36,725 nucleotides of DNA, from the NCBI RefSeq assembly GCF_002934365.1, contig NZ_PTIY01000021.1, positions 1 to 36,725 on the forward strand, written 5' to 3'. This DNA is from Methylobacter tundripaludum. Lineage in GTDB: Bacteria > Pseudomonadota > Gammaproteobacteria > Methylococcales > Methylomonadaceae. A program made the translations under genes and the position numbers. Shown here one piece after another: positions 22,697 through 31,568 of the stretch (positions are counted from its first letter, which is position 1; the number at the start of each line of letters is the position of its first letter). A model generated the notes under the pieces. The model worked only from the letters and a program-made list of their open reading frames with translations, had not been told where the DNA came from and did no database searches.

Positions 22697-23674
22697 TTAA
22701 TAAAGCAAAACCAGTTGATTCGGCAAGTTCACCGAGCTGACCTTCAGGGTGGTCTTGATGCCGTCAACCACGGCGCCGGGGTCTGCGGTATCAAACACGC
22801 CGCTGACGATCCGCTCTCTCAGCTTCGGGTTGATCAGCACGATTTGCCCGCTCCGGTAGCGATTCACTTCCTTAATCACCCGCGATAGCGGCTGCCGTTT
22901 AAAAATCAGTTGTCCGCGCCGCCAGGCGAGCGTTTCCAGAATATCGGAGGCCATCACCGGCCCGACGCGGCCCTGTTGGCAGTCTACTTGCTGATTGACA
23001 TGGACTAAAGCCGGGGCATCGGCTTTGCCAGCCGACACTTCTACCGTGCCTTCGCTTACGATCACCCGCATATCGTCATCGGTCTTTTTAACGCTGAAGG
23101 CGGTGCCGACCGCGCGGGCGTTGGCTACGCCGTTGCTGACTATAAAAGGACGGTTTTTATCCGGGGACACCTGAAAAAAGGCCTCGCCGCGCAACAGCTC
23201 GATGCGCCGTTGCTTATCTGAAAGATTCACGGCGAGCGCGGTATCGGTGTTTAAAGTCAGCCGCGATCCGTCATCGAGCACGACGGTCAGTTGCTTGCCC
23301 GGCGCAGTGTAATAATCGCTTTGCCAATTCTGGTAATGCACCGGCAACCGATAGCTCAACAGAACAGCCAAAACCAGCGCAGATAATGCGATAGCTCGCC
23401 GGGCGTAAGGCTGCTTGCCGGATAAAGGTTGGCGCGCCGGCGCGGGCTGTTCGGCTGCGAGTCTGGCATGAACCCGTTTGCCGGGCGCTTCAAGCTGCTG
23501 CCAAAGCAGCCGCATCTTGTCGTAAGCTTTTGCATGCTCCTGGCTTTCCCTGTACCAGTTTTTGAATTGCTCCTGTTCCGCAGCCGTCACATCGTCCGCG
23601 TGCAGACGCGCAAACCATGCAGTCGCTTGGTCTGAAACGGATTGTCTGTGTGATGAAGGTTGGGTGCTGGGCAT
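22697..23674 (-). CDS. FecR-type anti-sigma regulator, module 2
   Basis: This is a 325-aa protein with the FecR plan. DUF4880 (about 14-60) has TAWFARLHADDVTAAEQEQF and SQEHAKAYDKMRLLWQQL. One membrane helix lies near 93-111 (AIALSALVLAVLLSYRLPV). The FecR domain has TAPGKQLTVVLDDGSRLTLN, GEAFFQVSPDKNRPFIV and VGTAFSVKK. The C-terminal region has KRQPLSRVIKEVNRYRSGQI. It is a membrane anti-sigma factor for the adjacent FecI-type protein, from which it is separated by 119 bp, longer than in the other modules. The stretch between the basic and hydrophobic segments is rich in Ala/Arg. Confidence 0.93.
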   Translation of the reverse strand: MPSTQPSSHRQSVSDQATAWFARLHADDVTAAEQEQFKNWYRESQEHAKAYDKMRLLWQQLEAPGKRVHARLAAEQPAPARQPLSGKQPYARRAIALSALVLAVLLSYRLPVHYQNWQSDYYTAPGKQLTVVLDDGSRLTLNTDTALAVNLSDKQRRIELLRGEAFFQVSPDKNRPFIVSNGVANARAVGTAFSVKKTDDDMRVIVSEGTVEVSAGKADAPALVHVNQQVDCQQGRVGPVMASDILETLAWRRGQLIFKRQPLSRVIKEVNRYRSGQIVLINPKLRERIVSGVFDTADPGAVVDGIKTTLKVSSVNLPNQLVLLY

Positions 23675-23793
23675 GATTGGTATTTTACTACAGAGTATCC
23701 AAGGGACAGAAAAGTCCGGTTGTTAGCGGCTTACCAATAAGACGTTTGACAGCGCCGCTTCCCTTACAAGGCGACATCGTTATGCGAGCGGTA

Positions 23794-24294
23794 TTAATCA
23801 AACTGTTTCCGAATCAGCTCCAATGCCTTGCGCATATGGCTCTCTACGGTGCGTGGAGAGATGGCAAGCTCGTCACTGATCTCGGTATAACTTTTGCCTT
23901 CCACGCGGCTCATCAGAAAAACCGCGCGGCATTTCGGCGGCAGGTCGTAAATGATTTGTTCAAGAAACTCCAGTTGTTGGTGGTCGGACAATGCGGCATC
24001 CGGTTCGGGTTGCAGGCAGATAAAGTCTTCCGTAACCGGCCCTGCATCGCGTTTATTCTGCCGGGTTTGGCTGCGAAGATAATCGAGGGCAAGATTATTG
24101 GCGATACGAAACAGGTAGGCGCGCATATTTTCGATATTGCCTGCATCGGGATGATGCGCAATACGCAAATAAGTTTCCTGTGTCAAATCGGCTGCAGTCT
24201 CGGCGCAACGCACTTTATAAGTCAAAAACTGCATCAAGTCCTTTTGATGCAACAGGAAAAGCGCTGACATCCCGTGTTCCGGCAGCAGATTCAT
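23794..24294 (-). CDS. FecI-type ECF sigma factor, module 2
   Basis: This is a 166-aa ECF sigma factor. Region 2 (about 10-75) has TAADLTQETYLRIAHHPDAG and MRAYLFRIANNLALDYLRSQ. Region 4 (about 105-162) has LEQIIYDLPPKCRAVFLMSR and DELAISPRTVESHMRKALEL. The start is uncertain: the ninth codon is also ATG and has a better-placed GGAAC upstream, which would give 158 aa. Upstream, MITE B (24337-24530) separates the gene from the paired half-sites at 24670-24707. In the other modules that site lies about 100-140 bp from the sigma gene, but here it is about 376 bp away. Expression may be altered by this insertion. Confidence 0.93.
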   Translation of the reverse strand: MNLLPEHGMSALFLLHQKDLMQFLTYKVRCAETAADLTQETYLRIAHHPDAGNIENMRAYLFRIANNLALDYLRSQTRQNKRDAGPVTEDFICLQPEPDAALSDHQQLEFLEQIIYDLPPKCRAVFLMSRVEGKSYTEISDELAISPRTVESHMRKALELIRKQFD

Positions 24295-24336
24295 CGATGA
24301 TACAGTTCCGTATGTCCGGCATTAAGTTTGAGGAGT

Positions 24337-24530
24337 TAAGGATATGGTCAGTAATAACTTCCCGACATGGATCGGATGAAATTTTTCCGTTCGCCCTGAG
24401 CTTGTCGAAGGGTGGGCGGAAAAATTTCGACCCACCGCGTCAAGCCGATCATGCTTCGACAGGCTCAGCACGAACGGCTTGACGACCGAAAATAGTGATT
24501 TCGGGAAGTTATTTGTAACCAGATCCTAAG
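24337..24530 (+). mobile_element. MITE-like element, family B, copy 2
   Basis: This is a 194-bp element with ends TTAAGGATATGGTCAGTAAT and, inverted, CTTAGGATCTGGTTACAAAT. The interior is the same GTTCGCCCTGAGCTTGTCG core, CGTCAAGCCGATCATGC segment and GCACGAACGGCTTGACGA dyad as copy 1, but without that copy's extra internal bases. It lies between the module 2 sigma gene and its upstream half-site pair. The 24531-24669 and 24708-24967 stretches show no gene. Confidence 0.8.
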
Positions 24531-24669
24531 TAAACGAATTACCGGCAAACTAAAAGCAAATATAATGCCACTTGAACTGATTTTTCTTTCGCCTCCCGCT
24601 AATCATGCAACCGGCTTGATATTATGCCTTCGGTTCGAAGACTGGTTATTCCGCTTTAAGTATGAAAAA

Positions 24670-24707
24670 TAGGTTATATGACACACTAAAATAAGTCATA
24701 TGGCTTT
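24670..24707. promoter_or_regulatory. Paired CATATG half-sites upstream of fecI (module 2)
   Basis: TAGGTTATATGACACA (24670-24685) and TAAGTCATATGGCTTT (24692-24707) are 22 bp apart start to start. This is the most diverged of the sigma-linked pairs, but the spacing and the ATATGACACA and GTCATATGGC cores are kept. MITE B lies between it and the sigma gene. Confidence 0.5.
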
Positions 24708-24967
24708 ATCCGGCCGAATGGACGCTGACCTAATTGCCTGACTGTTTCAACAAAGCAAGACTCAACCGGAAGATTGCAGGCCTTATGCGGCGAACACACC
24801 GGAAACGAATAACGACGGATAAGTCAGGCGGGATAAGTTGCTAATAATTAATCATCTTTGTATTATCTATCGCAAGCCAACCGGCGAAGCCATTGCCTTA
24901 GCCTCTTATAAAACTGAACTGACCGTTTGGCTGAAAAAATCACCCTTATATAACCGGAGACAAGCCC

Positions 24968-25558
24968 GTGGCATTACAAACCATCCCGCGCCACATCAGT
25001 GCGGAAGAGTATTTGCAAGGCGAATTACTATCGGACATAAAACACCAGCTGATCGACGGCGAGGTTTATGCGATGGCAGGCGCCAGCGAGAACCACAATT
25101 TGCTGGCGGGTAACATCTTCAGCGAATTAAAGAACCACCTGAAAGGCACGCCTTGCCGAACCTTTATGGCCGACATGAAAGTCAGGGTTGCCGAAGACTT
25201 TTTCTATCCCGATGTCATGGTGGTCTGCGCCGAAGACAACGAAGACGAATACTACAAAAAATCGCCGGTTATCATCGTTGAGGTATTGTCAAAAACCACC
25301 CGCAAATTCGATCAAACCAGAAAACGCATACGCTGCCAAACCATACCCACACTGCAAGAATACGTGCTTATCGAGCAGGACAAAGGCGAAATACAAGTAT
25401 TCAGCCGCAGCCAAAACTGGCAATCGTCTTATTACTATCTGGGCGATTCGATCACCTTTCACTCGTTAGGGATTACTATCTCTGTTGAGGATATTTACTA
25501 TCAGGTCAACAACGAAGACGTGCTGGCCTTCAGTGAACAAAAAACAGTACTCCCCTAA
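24968..25558 (+). CDS. Uma2-family (DUF820) putative nuclease
   Basis: This is a 196-aa protein starting at GTG (24968), with GGAG at 24956-24959. It follows the Uma2/DUF820 plan: the opening ISAEEYLQGE, YAMAGASENHNLLAGNIFSE, then YPDVMVVC and SPVIIVEVLSKTTRKFDQTR. The acidic residues in PDVMVV and VEVLS correspond to the PD-(D/E)xK nuclease core, with the downstream LQEYVLIEQD strand. Many such genes occur scattered in genomes rich in repeats and transposons; the biological role is unsettled. It stands alone on the plus strand, 38 bp from the end of the convergent sigma-PepSY wreck. Its codon use does not look foreign by eye. Confidence 0.88.
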   Translation: MALQTIPRHISAEEYLQGELLSDIKHQLIDGEVYAMAGASENHNLLAGNIFSELKNHLKGTPCRTFMADMKVRVAEDFFYPDVMVVCAEDNEDEYYKKSPVIIVEVLSKTTRKFDQTRKRIRCQTIPTLQEYVLIEQDKGEIQVFSRSQNWQSSYYYLGDSITFHSLGITISVEDIYYQVNNEDVLAFSEQKTVLP

Positions 25559-25596
25559 ACAGGCGAGTTGGGCCGACAAAAAGACCGCAACCTAAG

Positions 25597-26537
25597 TTAC
25601 GCTGCTTTTAACTTATGCGCCTTGCGTTTTTGCAGCCAACGGATTACGCCGGTAATAAACAGTACCGGACAAGCCAAACCCGATAAAAACACCAGAATCC
25701 GCCCCGTCATGCCGAACGCCTGCCCGGAATGCAACGGCCATTGCCACTGAGTAAACACTTCGCCCGCCGTGCCGATCGTCGGATCATCCAAATCCAGTAT
25801 TTTGCCGCTGTAACGATCCATCACCACGCAACGCCGCTGCAACAGGCTACCGGGCGCATCGACGCCATTCTGGCATACGGTATAGGTTTGGGTCGGTTCG
25901 GGAGCACCGTAAATAAAGTGCGGCCGGCCGGATAGCGTTGCCTGGCGATAGCGACCGCTTGATCCATGCCTATGGCCTGGGCATTGCCGGTCGGTGGCGT
26001 GGAATGAAACCAATAACGGTAAGTCACCGGCGAAAACAATTCCAGCACCGGCACTACGTTATGCGGCAACACCATGTAAATCCCGGAAAACAGCACCGGT
26101 AACATTACCAACGCGGTGTAAGAACCGAAGACTTTGTGCAGATCGTAATTGCAGCGGATGCCGCCGGATTTAGGCTTGACAGTCAAAGCCTGCCGCCAGC
26201 GCCCGGTCAGCGGCCACCAAACGATCAAGCCGGTCAGCACCGAGATCATCAATAACGCGCCGGACAGCCCTACCGCCACCGTACTGACATCATGCGGCTT
26301 AATCAGTAGCGCGTAATGCAATTTGAACACGAAGTCGATCAATGTATTGGGAACAGAAAGGCTCGCGGGTTGATGAGGGTTTCCGGGTTGGGAACTTGCG
26401 ACAACCGCAAAAAAGAATTCCTGCATGATGTCGTCAACATCCTGTTCCCTGGGTCCGCGTCCGCGAATAAAGGCGTTGACTTCGTGGGCATGTTTCAGGA
26501 ACAGGTCATGCAGGAAACTGGGTTTGGATTCGGACAT
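25597..26537 (-). pseudogene. Sigma-PepSY_TM fusion wreck with frameshift (module 3 remnant)
   Basis: The first ~60 codons from ATG 26537 encode the start of an ECF sigma factor (SFLHDLFLKHAHEVNAFIRG, QDVDDIMQEFFF) closely matching the N-terminus of the 31569-32396 sigma protein. At about residue 65 the frame runs straight into PepSY_TM sequence (LIDFVFKLHYALL...), equivalent to residue ~159 onward of the 18336-19583 protein. The rest of the sigma factor, FecR, the receptor and the PepSY N-terminus are absent. Near 25930 a 4-bp loss (GGCCGGCCGGAT where the paralogue has GGCCGGCCGGTCGGGT) shifts the frame. The true continuation (RPHFIYGAPEPTQTYTV... to WLQKRKAHKLKAA) is in another frame and ends at 25597; the unshifted frame ends at 25821. 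Its promoter-proximal half-site pair is intact. Confidence 0.85.
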
Positions 26538-26638
26538 CGGTTGCGCAAGACAGAAGTGGCGTCAGTGCGTTTAAGCAATATCCATACCCGCTTATGTTTC
26601 TTTCAGTATCAATGGCTTGATGCGTCCGGCCAAAAAAA

Positions 26639-26676
26639 TGCGTCATATGCCGCAACTAAATAAGGCATATGACACA
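26639..26676. promoter_or_regulatory. Paired CATATG half-sites upstream of the sigma-PepSY fusion
   Basis: TGCGTCATATGCCGCA (26639-26654) and TAAGGCATATGACACA (26661-26676) form an inverted pair with a 6-bp spacer. It lies 102 bp upstream of the fusion ORF start and matches the 32509-32546 pair at nearly every position, including an A-rich left flank. Confidence 0.65.
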
Positions 26677-26704
26677 GTTTTTTTGGATTTTACCGCGGTG
26701 ACTA

Positions 26705-27880
26705 TTACCCGGTTTTTATCATCTGCAACCGCCGCGCACGGCGCTTTTGCAGCCAGCGAACGATGCCCGTGACATAGAGTATGGCGGGAATAAAGCCGCT
26801 GACAAAAACCAGCAACCGCCCCGCCATGCCGGCTATTTCGCCATTGTGCAAAGGATGAAGCCAGTTCATGAAGGTATCGCCGATGCGCTCCAGTCTTGGA
26901 TTTCTTGTTGATAATACCGCACCGCTGTATTGATCGACCCAGACCGTGGTTTTTGGGAAGCGGAAACTGGGCTCGCCTTGCTGGTACAGCATGATTCTAT
27001 ACGCCCCCTCCTGCCCATCGGGTGTTTCTATCCAGCGTAAAACGGCCTCGGGATAAAGAGATTCGGCTGTTGCGGCGGCCTGATCCAGACTGATCCTGGA
27101 ATATCCGGCTTGATACGGCGAACGATTGGCCTCGGCCCGGTACAACGGCGACAGATGATTAATCAGCGGTTTAAATACGGCGGGCAATTCCAAAATCGCG
27201 CCGCTGACCAATAACAGCAATAGAACCGGAAAGCTGTAAACGCCTTGGGTTTTGTGCAGGTCGAAAATGAACCGGGCCCTGCTTGCGCCGCGCTTAATCG
27301 ACAATGCCTGACGCAATTTGCCTGTTGCAGGCCACCACAAATAGATGCCGCTAAGCAAAGGTATCAGCAACAGCAATCCGATAATGCCCATCAGCGTTTT
27401 GCCGGTACCGTCCAGCAGTAACGCATAATGAAGATCAAACATCCAGGTCATCACGAATTCGCCCCAAAAACGGCTGCTGACGACGTCGGAAGTATAGGGA
27501 TTAACCCAAACAATCAGCGGCGCAAAAGACAGGCCCGTTTTTTCGGCAGGTTTATAGTAACGCGCCATTAACATGGCTTGGTTATGGCGCGGCATTTCCA
27601 GCCGCCAGGAAGCGTTGCGTTCAGGATGAGCTTGGCGGATAGCCTGAAAGACGGCTTCATACGGTTGCGCTTGTTGCCGGGCCTGAGTCGCCGATACGTG
27701 CAACGCCGGATTGAGTATTTCATCCAGTTCGACATAAAAAACCAGCAGGCTGCCGGTAAGGCCCGCGAGGACAAATACCAAACCGGCACTCAAGCCCAAG
27801 TAAAGATGGAATGCCAGCCACACCTTGCGCCATTTTGTACGGCGCGTGGAATGGTTCGTTAAATGTGTTCCGGCAGGCAT
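26705..27880 (-). CDS. PepSY_TM inner-membrane protein (siderophore reductase-like), module 4
   Basis: This is a 391-aa polytopic membrane protein, more diverged than the other two. It has FHLYLGLSAG in TM1 (H25), VWVNPYTSDVVSS, FDLHYALLLDG (H151), LLSGIYLWWPATG, FDLHKTQGVYSF (H209), VDQYSGAVLST, PLHNGEIAGMAGR and a basic tail RWLQKRRARRLQ. The membrane histidines are kept, so the same heme-dependent reductase-like role is plausible. It starts 7 bp after the receptor stop with no separate strong Shine-Dalgarno, indicating translational coupling with the receptor. Its own 3' end lies 28 bp from the paired half-sites that precede the sigma-PepSY wreck. Confidence 0.86.
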   Translation of the reverse strand: MPAGTHLTNHSTRRTKWRKVWLAFHLYLGLSAGLVFVLAGLTGSLLVFYVELDEILNPALHVSATQARQQAQPYEAVFQAIRQAHPERNASWRLEMPRHNQAMLMARYYKPAEKTGLSFAPLIVWVNPYTSDVVSSRFWGEFVMTWMFDLHYALLLDGTGKTLMGIIGLLLLIPLLSGIYLWWPATGKLRQALSIKRGASRARFIFDLHKTQGVYSFPVLLLLLVSGAILELPAVFKPLINHLSPLYRAEANRSPYQAGYSRISLDQAAATAESLYPEAVLRWIETPDGQEGAYRIMLYQQGEPSFRFPKTTVWVDQYSGAVLSTRNPRLERIGDTFMNWLHPLHNGEIAGMAGRLLVFVSGFIPAILYVTGIVRWLQKRRARRLQMIKTG

Positions 27881-27887
27881 GCGTCAG

Positions 27888-30278
27888 TTACAGATCGTAT
27901 TTGACATTGATCGCGCCATAAAACGCACGGCCGTCGCCGGGCGAATGCATGGTTTGATTGACCGTGGTGTTATACCAGACATATTCCCAATAGGTATCCG
28001 CGAGGTTTTTTACCTGGAACTGCAAATCGACGATTTTGTTGACCTGATAACCCAAATCCAGGTTTAACAGCGCATATTCGCCGAATTTGCCTTTTGCATT
28101 CGCCTCATCGGTGTAATAACTGCTTTGCCCGGTCGTCCACAGCGACGATTTCAGCTTGGGCGTTATCTGATAATCGATACCGCCGGAAAACAGGTAGTTT
28201 GGGGTGTTGAAAATTTGCGTGCCGGTCAGCGCGGGATTGCTGGGCGGCTGGGCTACGATGGCTTCTTGCAGGGAATAAGTCGTCCATACGCTGACCGATT
28301 CAACCGGTTTGATTTTAACCTGCACATCGACGCCTTGGCGGTCCGTCGCGCCAATCAGCGTTGAGTCGTTATTCGCGCTATTCAGAACCCGGCTCGATTC
28401 ATTAGTGGCCGTTTGCTGCCAATAAGCAACGCGCCCTTCGGCCCAATCGACCGGTTCCAATTTAAGGCCGACTTCCCAGCCCTCGTTAATCGATGGAGCG
28501 ACATCAATCGGATTCGGATTGGTTTTAAACGTAGCGGTACCCACTGCAACCTGGAAAGTGCGGCCCCAATTGCCGTAGAGGCTGTAACCTTCTATCGGCG
28601 TAATAACCGCGCCCATTTTAGGCTGCCAGATGGTGCCGTAATCGTTAACCGCATAGGATTGATTATTAAGCTTGTTGGTATAGTCGCCGCCAACCGTATC
28701 GGCGCGAAACCCCGGCGTCAGTTTCAGCCATTTGAACGGCTTAATCATGGCTTGCAAATAGCCGCCATAAACATTGAAACTAAAATCCTGGTCCCGGACT
28801 TGCGATGTTCTGATGCGGTTTAAATTCCTGTAGCGCCGGCTTTTATTGTCTTGCTGTTGAATATCGAAGCCGGTCTCTAACGAGAAATCATTCAGCCAGG
28901 AAATTGTCGGCCGGTATGTCAACGACGTCGTGCCGCCATACTGGACTTCATTAGTCAGCCGCTCCTGCTGGGATTCGGCGGCGCTATACCGGACCCAGCG
29001 TTGATCATCGAATACATTGGCGTAACTTTTCGTGGACCAGAATAAATCGTCGGTTACATTCACCTCCAAGTGCCCGCTGATTTGTCCGACTTGCCGGGTG
29101 CCGCCGTCAGTCGCATTATGCGGCATCGATTGGGTTGGATTGGCCCGAGCTTGCGCCAAGGTCAAATATCCGGGTTCTTCAGCATCCGCATCGCTCCATC
29201 GGGCAATCAAGCCGACTTTGTACTTTTCGCTTTCGGGCGTGTAGAACCATTTGCCGGAGAAACCGTTTTTTTCCGAAGAGGCATGGTCGCGATAGCCGTT
29301 GGTTGCCCGGTATGACACGCTATAGTTTTGCGAAAAACCGCCGGTTTCGTAGCCCAGACCGGTTTGAACGTCATGGGTGTCGAAACTGCCGTAACTTACC
29401 CGGCCCTTAGCGTAATTGCCGCCTTGCCGGGTGAATATGTTGGCGTTACCGGCGATAGCATGCAGGCCGTAGCGCGGGTCGTTGGTGCCGCGAACCACTT
29501 CAATCGACTCGATTTCCAACGGAAACAGCGCATCGATGAAAGGCATGTTGCCGTCGTTGGTATTGCTCGGGATGCCGTCAATCAACAGCTTGACGCCATT
29601 AATATTGCCTTCGCCATTGAAGCCGCGAAAAGAAAACTTCCCTGTCGTGGTGCCTTGGTTGAACTGGGTAATCTGCACGCCCGGCATCCGGTGGAATAAA
29701 TCGTAGCTGGTCAGCACGTTTTGGTTTTCGATTTTATCGGCATTCATAATATCGACCGAACTCAGAATATCCCGGCTTTGCAATGTTCCTGAAGGCGTCG
29801 AAGGCACCGTCATCTGCCCCAATTCAAAGACGGAATTGTCAACCGGCGGTTTTTTTGCCGCTACGACAGGAGCGGCATCCGGCTTTTTAACCGATTTATT
29901 GGGCTCCAGCGTCACGGTGTTCGGTCCGGTGCGGCGAAAGCCGATGCCCGTTCCTGTCAATATCTGCTGCAAGGCCGCATCGGCGCTATAGTGTCCCTGC
30001 ACGCCCGGCGAAGAAAGGCTTTTGACCATCTCCGCATTGTAGGCGAACTGGATTCCGGCCTGTTCGGCAAAGGCGCTCAGCGCGGAATAAAGCGGCTGCT
30101 TGGCTATGTTGTAGTTGCGGCTCCCTGCTTTGACAGCGCCTGCCGCGGTTGACGTGCTCGCCTCATTGGCCTGAATCATCATCGGCGCGGTTAATGTAAC
30201 CAAGCCTATATGCAGGACGATGCGGGCGCGCTTGCTGCCTTTCCCTGACGCCAAAGCCGGTGTTCCTGTGTTCTTCAT
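27888..30278 (-). CDS. TonB-dependent receptor with STN domain, module 4
   Basis: This is a 796-aa outer-membrane receptor. The signal peptide ends near residue 38 (MMIQANEA). The STN domain (about 52-125) has YNIAKQPLYSALSAFAEQAG and YSADAALQQILTGTGIGFRR. A TonB-box-like GQMTVPS comes next. The plug has ILSSVDIMNADKIENQNVLT, FSFRGFNGEGNINGVKLLID and VRGTNDPRYGLHAIAGNANI. The barrel ends AINVKYDL; the last residue is Leu rather than the usual Phe/Trp/Tyr. The plug is more FecA-like than FpvA-like, so its ligand class probably differs from that of modules 1, 2 and 5. It is translationally coupled to the PepSY_TM gene. The upstream 259 bp contain MITE D. Confidence 0.93.
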   Translation of the reverse strand: MKNTGTPALASGKGSKRARIVLHIGLVTLTAPMMIQANEASTSTAAGAVKAGSRNYNIAKQPLYSALSAFAEQAGIQFAYNAEMVKSLSSPGVQGHYSADAALQQILTGTGIGFRRTGPNTVTLEPNKSVKKPDAAPVVAAKKPPVDNSVFELGQMTVPSTPSGTLQSRDILSSVDIMNADKIENQNVLTSYDLFHRMPGVQITQFNQGTTTGKFSFRGFNGEGNINGVKLLIDGIPSNTNDGNMPFIDALFPLEIESIEVVRGTNDPRYGLHAIAGNANIFTRQGGNYAKGRVSYGSFDTHDVQTGLGYETGGFSQNYSVSYRATNGYRDHASSEKNGFSGKWFYTPESEKYKVGLIARWSDADAEEPGYLTLAQARANPTQSMPHNATDGGTRQVGQISGHLEVNVTDDLFWSTKSYANVFDDQRWVRYSAAESQQERLTNEVQYGGTTSLTYRPTISWLNDFSLETGFDIQQQDNKSRRYRNLNRIRTSQVRDQDFSFNVYGGYLQAMIKPFKWLKLTPGFRADTVGGDYTNKLNNQSYAVNDYGTIWQPKMGAVITPIEGYSLYGNWGRTFQVAVGTATFKTNPNPIDVAPSINEGWEVGLKLEPVDWAEGRVAYWQQTATNESSRVLNSANNDSTLIGATDRQGVDVQVKIKPVESVSVWTTYSLQEAIVAQPPSNPALTGTQIFNTPNYLFSGGIDYQITPKLKSSLWTTGQSSYYTDEANAKGKFGEYALLNLDLGYQVNKIVDLQFQVKNLADTYWEYVWYNTTVNQTMHSPGDGRAFYGAINVKYDL

Positions 30279-30394
30279 GGTTTTTCCTCGTAGTTGTTAG
30301 GTGCTTATTTATGACTACGAATGGGACGATGAAGAACCGCATAAAAACAGCTGCGGCAAATTGTCGCAGCGTCGCCGGGCTTACCGTGCGCGCC

Positions 30395-30500
30395 CTAAGA
30401 AAGCGCTGATTTAACCCTTCGACAAGCTCAGGATGATCGATAAGCTTTTGATTTCGTTCGTGGTGAGCTTGCGAAATCAATTTATTCAGCGCTTCCCTAA
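30395..30500. mobile_element. MITE-like element, family D
   Basis: This is a short element of about 106 bp with inverted ends: CTAAGAAAGCGCTGATTTAA at the left and, on the other strand, TTAGGGAAGCGCTGAATAAA at the right. The interior holds TTCGACAAGCTCAGGATGAT and a GATTTCG...CGAAATC dyad. It lies between fecR and the receptor of module 4. The rest of 30279-30537 shows only the receptor leader. Confidence 0.65.
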
Positions 30501-30537
30501 AAACATAGCGGGATCGTAATACTGGACGGATCGATGA

Positions 30538-31503
30538 TCAGGACTGCAAAAACACAAAAGGCCCTACCCGCCGGATCTTGATCGGTAGCGTATCCTTCAG
30601 CGTGTCCAGCCAGACATCGATGTTGTTGAGGTCGATAGCAACGTTGATTTCTTTATCGGCCAGGGTATCGCCCAGCAGGGTTACCTGCCCGCGATGGTAG
30701 CGGTTGATTTCGGCGACGACCTGCTTCAGGGTGACGAAGTTCATGATCAATCGGCCTCTGCGCCAGGCTTCGGCAGCCGATACGTCGGCCGCCAATACCC
30801 CGCTCAAACTTTGCGCATCGAAAGTCGCACGCTGGCCGGGATGCAGGGTAATGAACGTTCCTTGCCTCTTCGTCTGTTCGGTGCGAACCTTGCCCTCCAG
30901 AAGCGTCACCGCTCCCGCGGAGTCGTCATAACGGACAATAAACCGGGTGCCGAGCGCTTCGGTGACGGTGTTGCCGGCCTGCACCCGGAACGGCCGGCTG
31001 CTGTCGTGAGCCACCTCGAATTCCGCTTCCCCCCGAAACAGGACGACGCGCCTTTCGTTATCGCGCCAACTTACATCGAACGCGGTATCGGTATTCAGGT
31101 GGGCGACGCTACCGTCCTCAAGACGGATCGAGGTTCGCTCGCCGATATGAGTGCTGTAATCGGCCCAAGGCTCGCGCAGGTAATCCGGGAACATGCCCAG
31201 AGTGGCCGTCAGCAACAGCGATGCGGCCACGGCCAGACCCACGCTCCAGCGTAGAGAATGAGCGGGTTTAGCCGTCTTGCCCGGCTTCCTGCGCCGCTGC
31301 CTGTCGGCTATCACCGGCGCATCCATCATTCGCCAGAGATTCTCGATCTGACGGTAACTGTGGTCATGCGCCGGGCTCTGCTTGCGCCATGCTTCAAAAC
31401 GGGCGCGCTCAACCGTACTGATGTCTCCCGAGGTCAAGCGGACATGCCAGGCGACGGCCTCTTGCTCCAGACGCTCGCTAGTTTTCGCTGCGGAATCATT
31501 CAT
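30538..31503 (-). CDS. FecR-type anti-sigma regulator, module 4
   Basis: This is a 321-aa protein. DUF4880 (about 12-62) has AVAWHVRLTSGDISTVERAR and QSPAHDHSYRQIENLWRMM. A membrane helix lies near 88-108 (WSVGLAVAASLLLTATLGMF). The FecR domain has THIGERTSIRLEDGSVAHLN, DTAFDVSW, GEAEFEVAHDSSRPFRVQAG and LGTRFIVRYDD. The C-terminal domain has NFVTLKQVVAEINRYHRGQV. It would control the tandem-region sigma factor 65 bp upstream. Module 4 FecR is as long as the others, so the unusual sigma factor is not matched by any obvious extension here. Confidence 0.93.
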   Translation of the reverse strand: MNDSAAKTSERLEQEAVAWHVRLTSGDISTVERARFEAWRKQSPAHDHSYRQIENLWRMMDAPVIADRQRRRKPGKTAKPAHSLRWSVGLAVAASLLLTATLGMFPDYLREPWADYSTHIGERTSIRLEDGSVAHLNTDTAFDVSWRDNERRVVLFRGEAEFEVAHDSSRPFRVQAGNTVTEALGTRFIVRYDDSAGAVTLLEGKVRTEQTKRQGTFITLHPGQRATFDAQSLSGVLAADVSAAEAWRRGRLIMNFVTLKQVVAEINRYHRGQVTLLGDTLADKEINVAIDLNNIDVWLDTLKDTLPIKIRRVGPFVFLQS

Positions 31504-31568
31504 CGATACGGCTCAAAAAAATGGGGGATTGTTTATCACTATAACGAATGCGCCGGCCTTGAACCACA

